This document shows, piece after piece, positions 8,762 through 18,971 of a stretch of DNA of 64,000 nucleotides. Position 1 is the stretch's first letter. Each line of letters opens with the position of its first letter. Both the position numbers and the translations under genes were made by a program. The stretch lies in the NCBI RefSeq assembly GCF_000757905.1, contig NZ_JRLH01000001.1; one strand, written 5' to 3'. This DNA is from Arsenophonus nilaparvatae. Lineage in GTDB: Bacteria; Pseudomonadota; Gammaproteobacteria; Enterobacterales; Enterobacteriaceae. Below the pieces are notes generated by a model, which saw only the letters and a list, made by a program, of their open reading frames with translations, searched no databases and had not been told where the DNA came from.

Positions 8762-10054
8762 TTGTTTGATAGACATGAAGGTGGGGAATTAGCTGTTCTT
8801 GTGCATGTTTTTTTCTCTAATGAAAAAGATACTGAAAACCTGATTGAATTTGAATCATTAGTCATCTCTGCGGGCATTAAGCCAGTACAGATAATCACAG
8901 GAAATCGCAAATCGCCGCAGGCTAAATATTTTGTTGGTGAGGGTAAAGCGGAAGAAATTGCGGCAGCTGTTAAAGACAGTAATGCCGATGTGGTTCTTTT
9001 TGATCATACGTTAAGCCCTGCACAGGAAAGAAATCTTGAACGATTATGTCAGTGCCGAGTTATTGATCGTACGGGTTTAATTTTAGATATATTTGCACAG
9101 CGCGCACGTACACATGAAGGTAAACTGCAAGTTGAATTAGCTCAGTTAAGGCATATTTCTAGCCGTTTGGTACGTGGCTGGACTCACCTTGAACGACAGA
9201 AAGGAGGGATCGGCCTACGTGGACCTGGTGAAACGCAACTTGAAACGGATCGTCGATTGATCCGCGGTAAAATTCGACAAATTCTTTCTCGGTTGGCTAA
9301 GGTAGAAAAGCAGAGAGAGCAGGGTAGACAAGCTAGAAGTAAAGCGGGTATTCCCACCATATCATTGGTAGGTTACACTAATGCAGGTAAGTCTAGTCTG
9401 TTTAATCAAATGACAAAGTCTGAAGTATATGCAGCAGATCAATTATTTGCGACGTTAGATCCTACATTACGGCGTATTGATATTGATGATGTTGGCGTGA
9501 CAGTGTTGGCTGATACTGTAGGTTTTATTCGCCATCTACCTCACGATCTGGTCGCTGCATTTAAAGCAACATTGCAGGAAACACGCGAAGCCAGTTTATT
9601 ATTACATGTTGTCGATGCTGCGGATAACCGTATGGAAGAAAATATCCGCGCAGTTGAAAGTGTACTAGAAGAAATTGAGGCTAATGAAATTCCAGCGCTG
9701 TTAGTCATGAATAAAATTGACATGTTGAATGGATTTACTCCCCGTATTGATCGCGATGAGAATAATGTCCCTATTCGGGTCTGGCTCTCGGCTCAAACTG
9801 GTGAAGGGATTCCATTATTATTACAGGCGCTGACAGAACGCCTTTCTGGTGAAATTGCACACTATGAATTGCGTTTACCGCCAGAAGCGGGTCGTTTGCG
9901 CAGTCGGTTTTATCAACTTCAGGCAATCGAATATGAAGAAATGGATAAAGATGGCAGCATCATGCTTGAAGTGAAGCTGCCCATTGTTGACTGGCAAAGA
10001 CTTTGCAAGCAAGAACAACCTTTACTTGAGTACATTGTTAAGTCAACACATTAA
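8762..10054 (+). CDS. hflX: Ribosome-rescuing GTPase HflX
   Basis: HflX is a heat-shock GTPase (and ATPase) that splits stalled 70S ribosomes. An N-terminal HflX domain contains KYFVGEGKAEEI and DHTLSPAQERNLE, a coiled segment carries GGIGLRGPGETQLE, and the G domain has GYTNAGKSS, DTVGFIRHLPHDLV and NKIDML. I favour the TTG start at 8762: AAGGAG at 8748-8753 lies 8 bases away, the protein then begins MFDRHEGGE as in E. coli, and E. coli hflX also uses TTG. The GTG at 8756 is only 2 bases from the Shine-Dalgarno sequence. The protein has 430 residues. Confidence 0.96.
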   Translation: MFDRHEGGELAVLVHVFFSNEKDTENLIEFESLVISAGIKPVQIITGNRKSPQAKYFVGEGKAEEIAAAVKDSNADVVLFDHTLSPAQERNLERLCQCRVIDRTGLILDIFAQRARTHEGKLQVELAQLRHISSRLVRGWTHLERQKGGIGLRGPGETQLETDRRLIRGKIRQILSRLAKVEKQREQGRQARSKAGIPTISLVGYTNAGKSSLFNQMTKSEVYAADQLFATLDPTLRRIDIDDVGVTVLADTVGFIRHLPHDLVAAFKATLQETREASLLLHVVDAADNRMEENIRAVESVLEEIEANEIPALLVMNKIDMLNGFTPRIDRDENNVPIRVWLSAQTGEGIPLLLQALTERLSGEIAHYELRLPPEAGRLRSRFYQLQAIEYEEMDKDGSIMLEVKLPIVDWQRLCKQEQPLLEYIVKSTH

Positions 10055-10139
10055 ATGTGGTCAATAAATTGAACAAATTAAGAGTAAAATATTTTGCTCT
10101 TAGCCCTGAAAAACCAATCATAACGAATGGAGCTATAAC

Positions 10140-11357
10140 ATGGCGTGGAATCAGCCCGGTAATAACGGACAGGACCGCGACCCGTGGGGAAGCAGCAATA
10201 GCGGCAACTCCAGTGGTAATAAAGGTAATCGGAAAAAGGGAACAACTGATCTTGACGATCTGTTCCGCAAGTTGAGTCGCAAACTTGGTGGTTTAGGTGG
10301 GAATAATAAAGGTAAAAATGGTTCGAGTAATCAAAATGGCGTCAATATAAACGGCCGTTTTATCGTATTTATTATCGCAGCAGTTGTTATTATTTGGGCT
10401 GCAAGTGGTTTTTATACGATAAAAGAGAGTGATCGTGGCGTCGTTTTCCGTTTTGGTAAATATAGCCATACTGTTGAACCGGGTTTGAATTGGAAACCAA
10501 ATTTTATTGAAAAAGTGATTCCGATTAATGTTGAAACCATTCGTGAACAAGCGACTAATGGTATGATGTTAACTTCGGATGAAAATGTTATTCAAGTAGA
10601 AATGAACGTCCAGTATCGCGTAACAGATCCGGCTCAATATTTATTTAATGTTACTAACCCGGATAACAGTTTACGTCAGGCAATAGATAGCGCAGTACGT
10701 GGAATTATTGGCCAATCAGCAATGGAACAGGTGTTAACGACGAAACGTGCCTTTATCCGTGATGAAACACAAAAAGAGTTAGAAAATACGATAAGACCTT
10801 ATAATATGGGTATAACGATATTAGATGTTAACTTCCAGGCTGCTCGTCCACCGGAAGCGGTTAAAGCCGCATTTGATGATGTTATTGCAGCGCGAGAAGA
10901 AGAACAGAAGACCATTCGTGAAGCGCAAGCTTATCGTAATGAAGTTTTGCCATTAGCGAAAGGTAATGCGCAGAAATTGATTGAAGAAGCAACAGCTTAT
11001 AAATCAAGTGTGGTTTTCAAGGCGGAAGGTGAAGTAGCTAGCTTTGCCAAAATGTTGCCAGAATATCGAGCTGCTCCTCAAATTACTCGAGAACGTTTAT
11101 ATATTGAGACAATGGAACGAGTACTAAGTAATACGCGTAAGGTTATTGTTAACGACAATAGCAATAGTATGTTAGTGTTGCCGTTAGAGCAGATTTTACG
11201 CAGTGAAACCAAAGATAAAGCAGCAGATATACAAAAAATAACACCACCAAAAGTTATTCAGCAATCAGATATTTCTACTGAATCGCCTTATTCATATAGC
11301 TATGGTACGCGGGACAATGCTCGGGGCAGTAATTCAACTCGTGTAGGGAGACAATAA
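10140..11357 (+). CDS. hflK: FtsH modulator HflK
   Basis: HflK forms, with HflC, the large periplasm-facing SPFH cage that surrounds FtsH in the inner membrane and limits its access to membrane substrates. The N-terminus is a Gly/Asn/Ser-rich cytoplasmic tail (MAWNQPGNNGQDRDPWG), with one transmembrane segment at about 74-92, an SPFH/band-7 domain (SDRGVVFRFGKY onward) and a long coiled helix rich in A, E and K. At 405 residues it is slightly shorter than the E. coli protein. GGAG precedes ATG 10140. HflC starts two bases after the stop codon. FtsH itself is at 43.9 kb. Confidence 0.96.
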   Translation: MAWNQPGNNGQDRDPWGSSNSGNSSGNKGNRKKGTTDLDDLFRKLSRKLGGLGGNNKGKNGSSNQNGVNINGRFIVFIIAAVVIIWAASGFYTIKESDRGVVFRFGKYSHTVEPGLNWKPNFIEKVIPINVETIREQATNGMMLTSDENVIQVEMNVQYRVTDPAQYLFNVTNPDNSLRQAIDSAVRGIIGQSAMEQVLTTKRAFIRDETQKELENTIRPYNMGITILDVNFQAARPPEAVKAAFDDVIAAREEEQKTIREAQAYRNEVLPLAKGNAQKLIEEATAYKSSVVFKAEGEVASFAKMLPEYRAAPQITRERLYIETMERVLSNTRKVIVNDNSNSMLVLPLEQILRSETKDKAADIQKITPPKVIQQSDISTESPYSYSYGTRDNARGSNSTRVGRQ

Positions 11358-11359
11358 TC

Positions 11360-12367
11360 ATGCGTAAATCAGTGATTGTTATTATTGTTGCTGCATTAGT
11401 TGTGTTGTATATGTCAATTTTCACCGTTCAACAAACAGAAAGAGGCATTATTCTACGCTTTGGTAAGGTTGTGCGTGATAGTGACAATAAACCTATTGTT
11501 TATGAGCCAGGTTTGCACCTCAAAATACCATTTATTGAAACGGTAAAAATGCTGGATGCTCGTATTCAGACATTGGATGTTCAGGCAGATCGCTATCTGA
11601 CTCGAGAAAATAAAGATTTAATGGTTGATTCTTATTTAAAATGGCGAATTACTGATTTTAGTCGTTATTATGTGGCGACCGGTGGCGGTAATCCTTATCA
11701 AGCTGAAACTTTACTGAAACGTAAATTTAGTGATCGTCTGCGTTCAGAATTTGGCCGTTTAAATGTGAAAGATATTATTACCGATTCTCGCGGTCGCTTG
11801 ACCGTCGATGTGCGTGATGCACTTAATAAAGGTTCTGGTTCAGATACAGAAGCGACAAAAGATGCAGATCAGGCTATTGCCTCGGTAGCAGCCCGTTTTG
11901 ATCAAGAGATCAAAGGTAATTCGCCAGTTGTTAATCCAAACAGCATGGCGGCATTAGGGATCCAAGTTGTCGATGTTCGTATCAAACGTATTGAATTGCC
12001 AAGTGAAGTTTCGGAAGCGATATATCAACGTATGCGCGCTGAACGAGAGGCTGTAGCACGCCAACATCGTTCACAAGGTCAAGAAGAGGCCGTGAAGATC
12101 CGTGCAGCAGCAGATAAAACAGTGACCGAGACATTGGCAGAAGCGGAGCGTACGGCACTGAAATTACATGGTGAAGGAGATGCGATGGCAACTAAGCTAT
12201 TTGCTGATGCATTTAACCAAGATCCTGATTTCTATGCTTTCATTCGTAGTTTACGGGCATACGAAAAGAGCTTTAGTAAAAATGGTGATGATGTGATGGT
12301 ATTAAGCCCAGATACCGATTTTTTCCGCTATATGCGAGCACCAACTAAACAAAGAGCGGTACAGTGA
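11360..12367 (+). CDS. hflC: FtsH modulator HflC
   Basis: HflC is the partner of HflK in the FtsH holoenzyme. One N-terminal membrane anchor (about residues 5-22, RKSVIVIIVAALVVLYMSIF) leads to an SPFH domain beginning QQTERGIILRFGKV, and the C-terminal half is a charged coiled coil (MRAEREAVARQHRSQGQEEA). Length 335, E. coli 334. It follows hflK with a two-base gap and is closed by a GC-rich terminator. E. coli has the small gene yjeT next; nothing of that kind can be read before purA. Confidence 0.97.
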   Translation: MRKSVIVIIVAALVVLYMSIFTVQQTERGIILRFGKVVRDSDNKPIVYEPGLHLKIPFIETVKMLDARIQTLDVQADRYLTRENKDLMVDSYLKWRITDFSRYYVATGGGNPYQAETLLKRKFSDRLRSEFGRLNVKDIITDSRGRLTVDVRDALNKGSGSDTEATKDADQAIASVAARFDQEIKGNSPVVNPNSMAALGIQVVDVRIKRIELPSEVSEAIYQRMRAEREAVARQHRSQGQEEAVKIRAAADKTVTETLAEAERTALKLHGEGDAMATKLFADAFNQDPDFYAFIRSLRAYEKSFSKNGDDVMVLSPDTDFFRYMRAPTKQRAVQ

Positions 12368-12409
12368 TCATTTAAAGATAAATGAAATGATTGCCAATTG
12401 ACTTTAGGT

Positions 12410-12430
12410 AAGCCCGCATTAGGCGGGCTT
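12410..12430 (+). terminator. Terminator after hflC
   Basis: AAGCCCGC and GCGGGCTT pair perfectly over 8 bp around the loop ATTAG. The T-run after the stem is short (TTTAAT). Confidence 0.7.
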
Positions 12431-12538
12431 TAATCTGTTAAGATTGTCATGAAAAGAGGTATTGGTGTTATAAAAATTGCTGGCAGCTAATGATTGAAAT
12501 GGTAGAATTCTTTTTTAAGCAATCGAGTGAATTTTGAA

Positions 12539-13837
12539 ATGGGTAAAAACGTTGTCGTATTAGGTACTCAGTGGGGTGACGAAGGTAAAGGCAAAATAGT
12601 CGATTTACTAACTGAACGCGCTAAGTATGTTGTTCGTTACCAAGGTGGGCATAATGCTGGTCATACGCTAGTGGTAAATGGTGAAAAAACTGTTCTCCAT
12701 CTTATCCCATCGGGTATTTTGCGTGAAAATGTCATAAGCGTCATTGGCAATGGTGTGGTATTAGCGCCTGATGCATTAATGGATGAAATGAAAAAATTGG
12801 AAGCGCGTGGCGTGCCAGTGCGTGAACGCCTCAAAATTTCGGCGGCTTGTCCATTAATCTTACCCTATCATGTTGCTTTAGATAATGAGCGTGAAAAAGC
12901 GCGAGGCGCAAAAGCGATAGGAACGACCGGCCGGGGCATTGGACCTGCTTATGAAGATAAAGTTGCCCGCCGTGGATTACGTGTTGGCGATCTGTTTAAT
13001 AAAAAAACCTTTCCAGTCAAACTTAAAGAAATTGTTGATTACCATAATTTTCAATTAGTGAATTATTATAAAGCGCCTGCAATCGATTACCAAAAAACAT
13101 TAGATGATATTATGGTTATTGCCGATATTTTGACGGCGATGACCGTTGATGTCGCTGATTTATTATACAAAGCGCATCAAAAAGGCGAATTAGTGATGTA
13201 TGAAGGTGCTCAGGGAACATTGCTGGACATTGATCATGGTACTTATCCCTATGTGACTTCATCAAATACAACGGCGGGTGGTGTTGCCACTGGTTCAGGA
13301 TTAGGTCCGCGTTATATTGATTATGTTTTAGGAATATTGAAAGCTTATTCTACCCGTGTAGGTGGCGGTCCTTTTCCAACGGAGTTATCTGATGAAACCG
13401 GCGAATACCTGCGTGAAAAAGGGCAAGAATTTGGTGCAACAACAGGCCGTTGCCGTCGTACAGGTTGGTTAGATATTGTTGCTATTAACCGGGCAGTTCA
13501 AATCAATTCTCTTTCCGGTTTCTGTTTAACCAAATTAGATGTATTAGACGGTTTGGATGAAGTGAAACTTTGTGTTGCTTATCGCAAACCAGATGGGACT
13601 GAATTGACTATAACGCCGTTAGCGGCAGAGGAATGGGAAGATTTAGTGCCGATATATGAAACGTTACCAGGCTGGAGTGAAAGTACTTTTGGGGTAAAAG
13701 AATATAATCAATTACCTAAAGCAGCCATTGGTTATATTAAACGGATTGAGGAATTAACCGGGATCCCGATAGATATTATTTCGACTGGACCTGATCGTGC
13801 TGAAACAATGATATTACGAGATCCTTTTGATGCATAA
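12539..13837 (+). CDS. purA: Adenylosuccinate synthetase
   Basis: PurA joins IMP and aspartate using GTP, the first committed step to AMP. GTQWGDEGKGK (about 8-18), GGHNAGHT, the GTTGRGIGPAYEDK loop and NKIDV-like TKLDVLDG are visible. The frame extends upstream to a GTG at 12527, but ATG 12539 gives MGKNVVVLGTQWGDEGKGK and exactly 432 residues, as in E. coli. It stands alone between terminators: the hflC hairpin in front and one of its own behind. I saw no clear PurR operator in the 100 bp upstream. Confidence 0.97.
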   Translation: MGKNVVVLGTQWGDEGKGKIVDLLTERAKYVVRYQGGHNAGHTLVVNGEKTVLHLIPSGILRENVISVIGNGVVLAPDALMDEMKKLEARGVPVRERLKISAACPLILPYHVALDNEREKARGAKAIGTTGRGIGPAYEDKVARRGLRVGDLFNKKTFPVKLKEIVDYHNFQLVNYYKAPAIDYQKTLDDIMVIADILTAMTVDVADLLYKAHQKGELVMYEGAQGTLLDIDHGTYPYVTSSNTTAGGVATGSGLGPRYIDYVLGILKAYSTRVGGGPFPTELSDETGEYLREKGQEFGATTGRCRRTGWLDIVAINRAVQINSLSGFCLTKLDVLDGLDEVKLCVAYRKPDGTELTITPLAAEEWEDLVPIYETLPGWSESTFGVKEYNQLPKAAIGYIKRIEELTGIPIDIISTGPDRAETMILRDPFDA

Positions 13838-13869
13838 TTTTACCACTCAATAATATTGCTCAAAGAGTG

Positions 13870-13894
13870 ACGCCTGAACATTCAGGCGTTATTT
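13870..13894 (+). terminator. Terminator after purA
   Basis: ACGCCTGA (13870-13877) and TCAGGCGT (13882-13889) pair perfectly around ACAT, followed by TATTTTTAT. Confidence 0.8.
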
Positions 13895-14031
13895 TTATAT
13901 CTAGTAATTCATATTACCTGATTACTAATCAATTTTGCTTAATATGATAAAAATTTACATAATAGATATAACTAGATGAATTAATGTCAAGAAGATGTCT
14001 TTCCATTTTTGTTTTATAACCAGAGGTTAAT

Positions 14032-14454
14032 GTGCAGTTAACAAGTTTTACTGATTATGGCTTAAGAGCATTAATTTATATGGCTTCATTACCTAAGGAT
14101 AAAAGAACTAATATTACTGAAGTTGCTAATGTATACGGTGTCTCGCGTAACCATATGGTAAAAATTATTAATCAATTAAGCCGATGTGGACTTGTTGCTG
14201 CGGTGAGAGGGAAAAATGGAGGGATTTACTTAGGCAAGCCAGCTGAGCAAATCCGGATAGGTGATGTTGTTCGTCTATTAGAGCCTCTAGCATTAGTTAA
14301 TTGCTGCAGCGATTTTTGCCATATTACTTCTGCTTGTCGATTAAAAAAAATATTAAATCAAGCAATTGAACTTTTTTTAAATGAATTAGATAAATATACA
14401 CTGGCAGATCTAATAGAAAATAATAAGCTACTTTATAAGTTACTATTAAAATAA
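14032..14454 (+). CDS. nsrR: Nitric oxide-sensing repressor NsrR (Rrf2 family)
   Basis: NsrR uses an iron-sulfur cluster to sense nitric oxide and represses genes for NO detoxification. The 140-residue protein has the Rrf2 winged helix (TDYGLRALIYMA, then YGVSRNHMVKIINQLSRCGLV and RGKNGGIYL). The three cluster cysteines C91, C96 and C102 are in place within NCCSDFCHITSACRLK. The start is GTG 14032, preceded by AGAGGTTA. It sits between purA and rnr as in E. coli. The usual targets (hmp, ytfE, norV) are not in this window, and ytfE is missing from its E. coli neighbourhood near fklB. Confidence 0.95.
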   Translation: MQLTSFTDYGLRALIYMASLPKDKRTNITEVANVYGVSRNHMVKIINQLSRCGLVAAVRGKNGGIYLGKPAEQIRIGDVVRLLEPLALVNCCSDFCHITSACRLKKILNQAIELFLNELDKYTLADLIENNKLLYKLLLK

Positions 14455-14512
14455 ATAACAGGCCTGGTGTATTAGTGGGTTATATTAATCAAAGTGGTAA
14501 CGGAGGTGAGTG

Positions 14513-16957
14513 ATGGCAAAAGATCCTTATAAAGACCGGGAAGCTGAGAAATATCATTCACCAATTGCAAGTCGTGAATATATTTTAGAGGTATTAGCAA
14601 AATTTACTAAGCCTGTAAGTCGACAGGAAATCGCCCGAATATTAAAGTTAACTAAAGAAGAAGAGTTAGAGGCTTTGCGGCGCCGCTTACGTGCTATGGA
14701 ACGTGATGGGCAATTGGTATTTACTCGTCGTCAATGTTATGCCTTACCTGAACGCCTTGATTTACTCAAAGGCACAGTTATTGGCCATCGTGATGGTTTT
14801 GGTTTTTTACGGGTAGAAGGCCAGAAAGACGATTTTTACCTTTCTTTAGAAGAAATGAAAAAAGCGCTGCATGGTGATGTTGTACTTATCCAGCCATTGG
14901 GCAAAGATCGGCGAGGACGTACAGAAGTTCGCATTGTTCGAGTGCTTGTCCCACGAAATAATCATATTGTAGGACGTTATTTTATAGAATCGGGGATGGG
15001 GTATGTAGTCCCTGATGATAGTCGACTGTCTTTTGACATATTGATCCCTAAAGAGCAGGTTAACTGTGCCAGGATGGGAAATGTGGTTGTCGTTGAGATG
15101 ACAACCCGACCAGCGCGCCATACCCAGGCAGTAGGAAATATTGTCGAAGTATTAGGCGAAAGCATGGGGACTAACATTGCGGTAGAGATTGCATTAAGAA
15201 CCTATGAAATTCCGTATAGTTGGCCGCCACAAGTTGAGAAGCAAGTTGCTGATTTGTCCGAACAGATCCCTGCGTCAGCAAAAAAAGGCAGAGTAGACTT
15301 ATGTCATCTACCTTTAGTCACCATTGATGGCGAAGATGCCCGAGATTTTGATGATGCAGTTTATTGTATGCCGAAAGAAGACGGTGGCTGGTGCTTATGG
15401 GTCGCGATTGCTGATGTTAGTTATTATGTGCGGCCACAAACGGCTTTGGATAGTGAAGCGGTTAGTCGGGGAAATTCAGTCTATTTTCCATCACGAGTGA
15501 TCCCTATGTTGCCTGAAATTCTTTCTAATGGGTTATGTTCATTAAACCCTGAAGTTGAGAGGCTTTGCATGGTATGTGAAATGCAGCTATCGGCAGAAGG
15601 GAAAATTACTTCATCTAAATTCTATGAAGCCGTAATGCGTTCTCATGCCAGATTGACTTATACCAAAGTCTGGAAAATTTTACAGGGTGACGAAGAATTA
15701 CGTCAACATTATCAAGACCTGGTGCCGCATTTAGAACAACTTCATCGATTATATAAAGCGTTAGATAATGCGCGCATAAAACGGGGTGCTATTTCCTTTG
15801 AATCTGAAGAAGCTAAATTTATTTTTAATGCAGAAAAACGCATTGAGCGGATAGAGCCGGTTGAACGTAATGATGCGCATAAATTAATTGAAGAGTGTAT
15901 GATTTTAGCGAATATCGCTGCCGCACGTTTTGTTGAGCGGAATAAAGAACCTAGCTTGTACCGTGTCCATGATAGGCCCAAACAAGAGAGTATTGTAAAT
16001 TTGCGGACGGTATTTAGCGAGCTGGGTTTAACATTACCAGGTGGCATGAAACCACAGTCAGCTGATTATGCTAAAGTTGTGGATGAAGTGGCTGAACGTC
16101 CGGATCATGAATTGCTGCAAACAATGATTTTGCGTTCAATGAAACAAGCTATTTATGATCCTGAAAATAGAGGGCATTTTGGCTTAGCACTGAAATCTTA
16201 TGCCCATTTCACTTCACCGATCCGTCGATATCCTGATTTAGCGCTACATCGTTCGATTAAATATCTTTTATCTGGCCAACATGGAAACAATCAACATCGC
16301 TCGACGCCGACCGGTGGTTGGCATGCTGATACTCATGAAATGCTGCAATTGGGTGAACATTGTTCAATGACCGAACGGCGGGCTGATGAAGCAACGAGAG
16401 ATGTTGCTGATTGGTTGAAATGTGATTTTATGCAGGATCAAGTTGGCAATGTATTTACTGGCATTATCACCAGTGTCACGGGTTTTGGCTTTTTTGTCCG
16501 CTTAAAAGATCTTTTTATTGATGGTCTGGTGCATGTCTCATCACTTAATAATGATTACTATCGCTACGATAATGTAGGACAGAGACTTATTGGTGAATCT
16601 TCGGGGATGGTATATCGTCTTGGTGATGAAGTTGAAATTAGCGTTGAAGCTGTACATATGGATGAACGCAAGATCGATTTTGCATTGATATCAACCTTAC
16701 GTAAGGCGAAAAATCCAGGTAAGACAGCAAAAGAAAAAGCAAAAAAGCAATTTAAAAAAACAATTTCAACTCATAGCAAGCAAGATCACAGCCAGGACAA
16801 AAATCTTGAGCCCAGTAGTGCATTTATTAAAGCGAATAAAAAAGGCAGCGGTAACGCTAAAAAAGTAGATAAAAAAGGGAAAAAGGTTTCTGATAAAAGT
16901 AAAAAAATTGCCGCAAAATTGAGAGCAAAAAAGGCTATCAAAAAAGCACAAAAATAA
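14513..16957 (+). CDS. rnr: Exoribonuclease R
   Basis: RNase R is a processive 3'-5' exonuclease able to unwind structured RNA; it degrades rRNA fragments and works with trans-translation. The order is a helix-turn-helix-like start, cold-shock domains (LKGTVIGHRDGFGFLRVEG), the RNB catalytic domain with the acidic site DGEDARDFDDAVY near residue 275, an S1 domain (GNVFTGIITSVTGFGFFVRL), and a very lysine-rich tail after about residue 735. I start at ATG 14513, six bases after GGAGG (14502-14506). The GTG at 14510 is too close. The protein has 814 residues. rlmB follows, as in E. coli. Confidence 0.97.
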   Translation: MAKDPYKDREAEKYHSPIASREYILEVLAKFTKPVSRQEIARILKLTKEEELEALRRRLRAMERDGQLVFTRRQCYALPERLDLLKGTVIGHRDGFGFLRVEGQKDDFYLSLEEMKKALHGDVVLIQPLGKDRRGRTEVRIVRVLVPRNNHIVGRYFIESGMGYVVPDDSRLSFDILIPKEQVNCARMGNVVVVEMTTRPARHTQAVGNIVEVLGESMGTNIAVEIALRTYEIPYSWPPQVEKQVADLSEQIPASAKKGRVDLCHLPLVTIDGEDARDFDDAVYCMPKEDGGWCLWVAIADVSYYVRPQTALDSEAVSRGNSVYFPSRVIPMLPEILSNGLCSLNPEVERLCMVCEMQLSAEGKITSSKFYEAVMRSHARLTYTKVWKILQGDEELRQHYQDLVPHLEQLHRLYKALDNARIKRGAISFESEEAKFIFNAEKRIERIEPVERNDAHKLIEECMILANIAAARFVERNKEPSLYRVHDRPKQESIVNLRTVFSELGLTLPGGMKPQSADYAKVVDEVAERPDHELLQTMILRSMKQAIYDPENRGHFGLALKSYAHFTSPIRRYPDLALHRSIKYLLSGQHGNNQHRSTPTGGWHADTHEMLQLGEHCSMTERRADEATRDVADWLKCDFMQDQVGNVFTGIITSVTGFGFFVRLKDLFIDGLVHVSSLNNDYYRYDNVGQRLIGESSGMVYRLGDEVEISVEAVHMDERKIDFALISTLRKAKNPGKTAKEKAKKQFKKTISTHSKQDHSQDKNLEPSSAFIKANKKGSGNAKKVDKKGKKVSDKSKKIAAKLRAKKAIKKAQK

Positions 16958-17034
16958 TCTTAGTTATTTTTATTACTGATCTTCATCGGCAATGATTGAC
17001 TATCTTTTAGAGTTATAAAGTAATCGATAAATTT

Positions 17035-17772
17035 ATGAGTGAAATTATTTATGGTATTCATGCAGTGCAAGCACTGCTGGAGCGCGATCCATCGCGTTTA
17101 AAACAAGTTTATGTACTCAAAGGGCGTGAAGATAAACGTTTATTGCCGATTATTCACCAGCTTGAAAAATTGGGCATTATTATCCAGTTAGCTAATCGTC
17201 AATGGATGGATAAGCAGACAGAGAACGCTGTTCATCAGGGTATTATTGCTCAGGTAAAACCCGGGCGGCAATATCAAGAGAGTGATTTAGATATTATTAT
17301 TTCTCAGACAAAATCCCCCTTTTTGCTTATATTAGATGGTATTACCGATCCACATAACTTAGGTGCTTGTTTACGTAGTGCAGAGGCTGCGGGTATTGAT
17401 GCGGTTATTGTACCAAAGGATAAATCTGCTCAACTTAATGCCATCGCTAAGAAAGTTGCCTGTGGTGCAGCTGAGAGTATGCCATTAATTCGGGTTACCA
17501 ATCTTGCGCGGACACTACGTCAATTGCAGCAGCAGCATATCTGGATTGTTGGCACTGCAGGTGACGCTAATCATACATTATATGAGAGTAAGTTAACCGG
17601 AGCAGTTGCATTGGTGATGGGTGCGGAAGGTGAAGGTATGCGTCGTTTAACAAGGGAACATTGTGATGAACTGATTAGTATTCCAATGGCCGGTATGGTT
17701 TCGTCTTTAAATGTCTCTGTTGCGACCGGCGTTTGTTTATTCGAAGCAGTACGTCAAAGGCACAGTTATTGA
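17035..17772 (+). CDS. rlmB: 23S rRNA 2'-O-methyltransferase RlmB (Gm2251)
   Basis: RlmB methylates G2251 in the P loop of 23S rRNA using S-adenosylmethionine. An N-terminal substrate-binding domain (EIIYGIHAVQALLERDP) is followed by the SPOUT fold with its three motifs: NLGACLRSAEAAGIDAV with the catalytic N and R, VMGAEGEGMRRL, and IPMAGMVSSLNVSVATGVCLFE, which forms the knot. Length is 245, close to the E. coli 243. It lies 77 bp downstream of rnr, probably in the same transcript. Confidence 0.97.
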   Translation: MSEIIYGIHAVQALLERDPSRLKQVYVLKGREDKRLLPIIHQLEKLGIIIQLANRQWMDKQTENAVHQGIIAQVKPGRQYQESDLDIIISQTKSPFLLILDGITDPHNLGACLRSAEAAGIDAVIVPKDKSAQLNAIAKKVACGAAESMPLIRVTNLARTLRQLQQQHIWIVGTAGDANHTLYESKLTGAVALVMGAEGEGMRRLTREHCDELISIPMAGMVSSLNVSVATGVCLFEAVRQRHSY

Positions 17773-17897
17773 GAAAAAAGTAAGAACATTGATAATCTTG
17801 GCAAGATTACTTAACCCAATTCGATGGTAATAAGTGATGATTTAATCTATTGCTTGAGTTTTAACTAAAGGATAGGTATAGTTACGCGTCGATTTTT

Positions 17898-17956
17898 CAG
17901 CCGCACTTAAATAAGTTCCTTGCCTCCATGGGATGCGGCTGACCCTGACAGGAGGC
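17898..17956 (+). promoter_or_regulatory. Structured leader of rpsF (candidate S6:S18 binding RNA)
   Basis: Two interleaved inverted repeats lie just before rpsF: CAGCCGCA (17898-17905) with TGCGGCTG (17934-17941), and GCCTCC (17922-17927) with GGAGGC (17951-17956). The arms cross, so they form either a pseudoknot or two competing hairpins. Many bacteria control this operon through an S6:S18-binding RNA in the rpsF leader; the position fits, but the protein-binding motif is not proven here. Confidence 0.5.
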
Positions 17957-17982
17957 TGATTAATCCGTAAGGAGCAAAACTC

Positions 17983-18375
17983 ATGCGTCATTACGAAATC
18001 GTTTTTATGGTTCATCCGGACCAAAGCGAGCAAGTTGCAGGTATGATTGAGCGTTATAGTAGTTCTATCACCGAAGCGCAAGGTCAAATCCATCGCTTGG
18101 AAGACTGGGGTCGCCGTCAATTGGCTTATCCAATCAATAAATTGCACAAAGCACACTATGTTCTGATGAACGTTGAAGCGCCGCAAGAAGTGATTGATGA
18201 GTTAGAAACAAACTTCCGCTTCAATGATGCCGTTGTCCGCAGCATGATTATGCGTGTTAAGCATGCGGTTACTGAAGCTTCTCCAATGGTTAAAGCCAAA
18301 GACGATCGTCGCAGTCGTGATTTGGTTGATGAAGACCTGGAAGGAATTGAGGTTGCTGAGGATTCTGAAGAGTAA
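17983..18375 (+). CDS. rpsF: 30S ribosomal protein S6
   Basis: bS6 binds the central domain of 16S rRNA as a heterodimer with bS18, which is encoded two genes on. The sequence starts MRHYEIVFMVHPDQSEQV and keeps the RNA-binding LEDWGRRQLAYPINKLHKAHYVLM segment. The tail after about residue 105 is acidic (DLEGIEVAEDSEE), the substrate for RimK-type glutamate addition in E. coli. Length is 130. GTAAGGAG stands 8 bases before the ATG. It is the first gene of rpsF-priB-rpsR-rplI. Confidence 0.98.
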   Translation: MRHYEIVFMVHPDQSEQVAGMIERYSSSITEAQGQIHRLEDWGRRQLAYPINKLHKAHYVLMNVEAPQEVIDELETNFRFNDAVVRSMIMRVKHAVTEASPMVKAKDDRRSRDLVDEDLEGIEVAEDSEE

Positions 18376-18383
18376 ATTTGGTT

Positions 18384-18933
<550 letters not shown>

Positions 18934-18971
18934 TTGGTACGGTCCATTAACGACTTAAAGAGGATAAGGTA

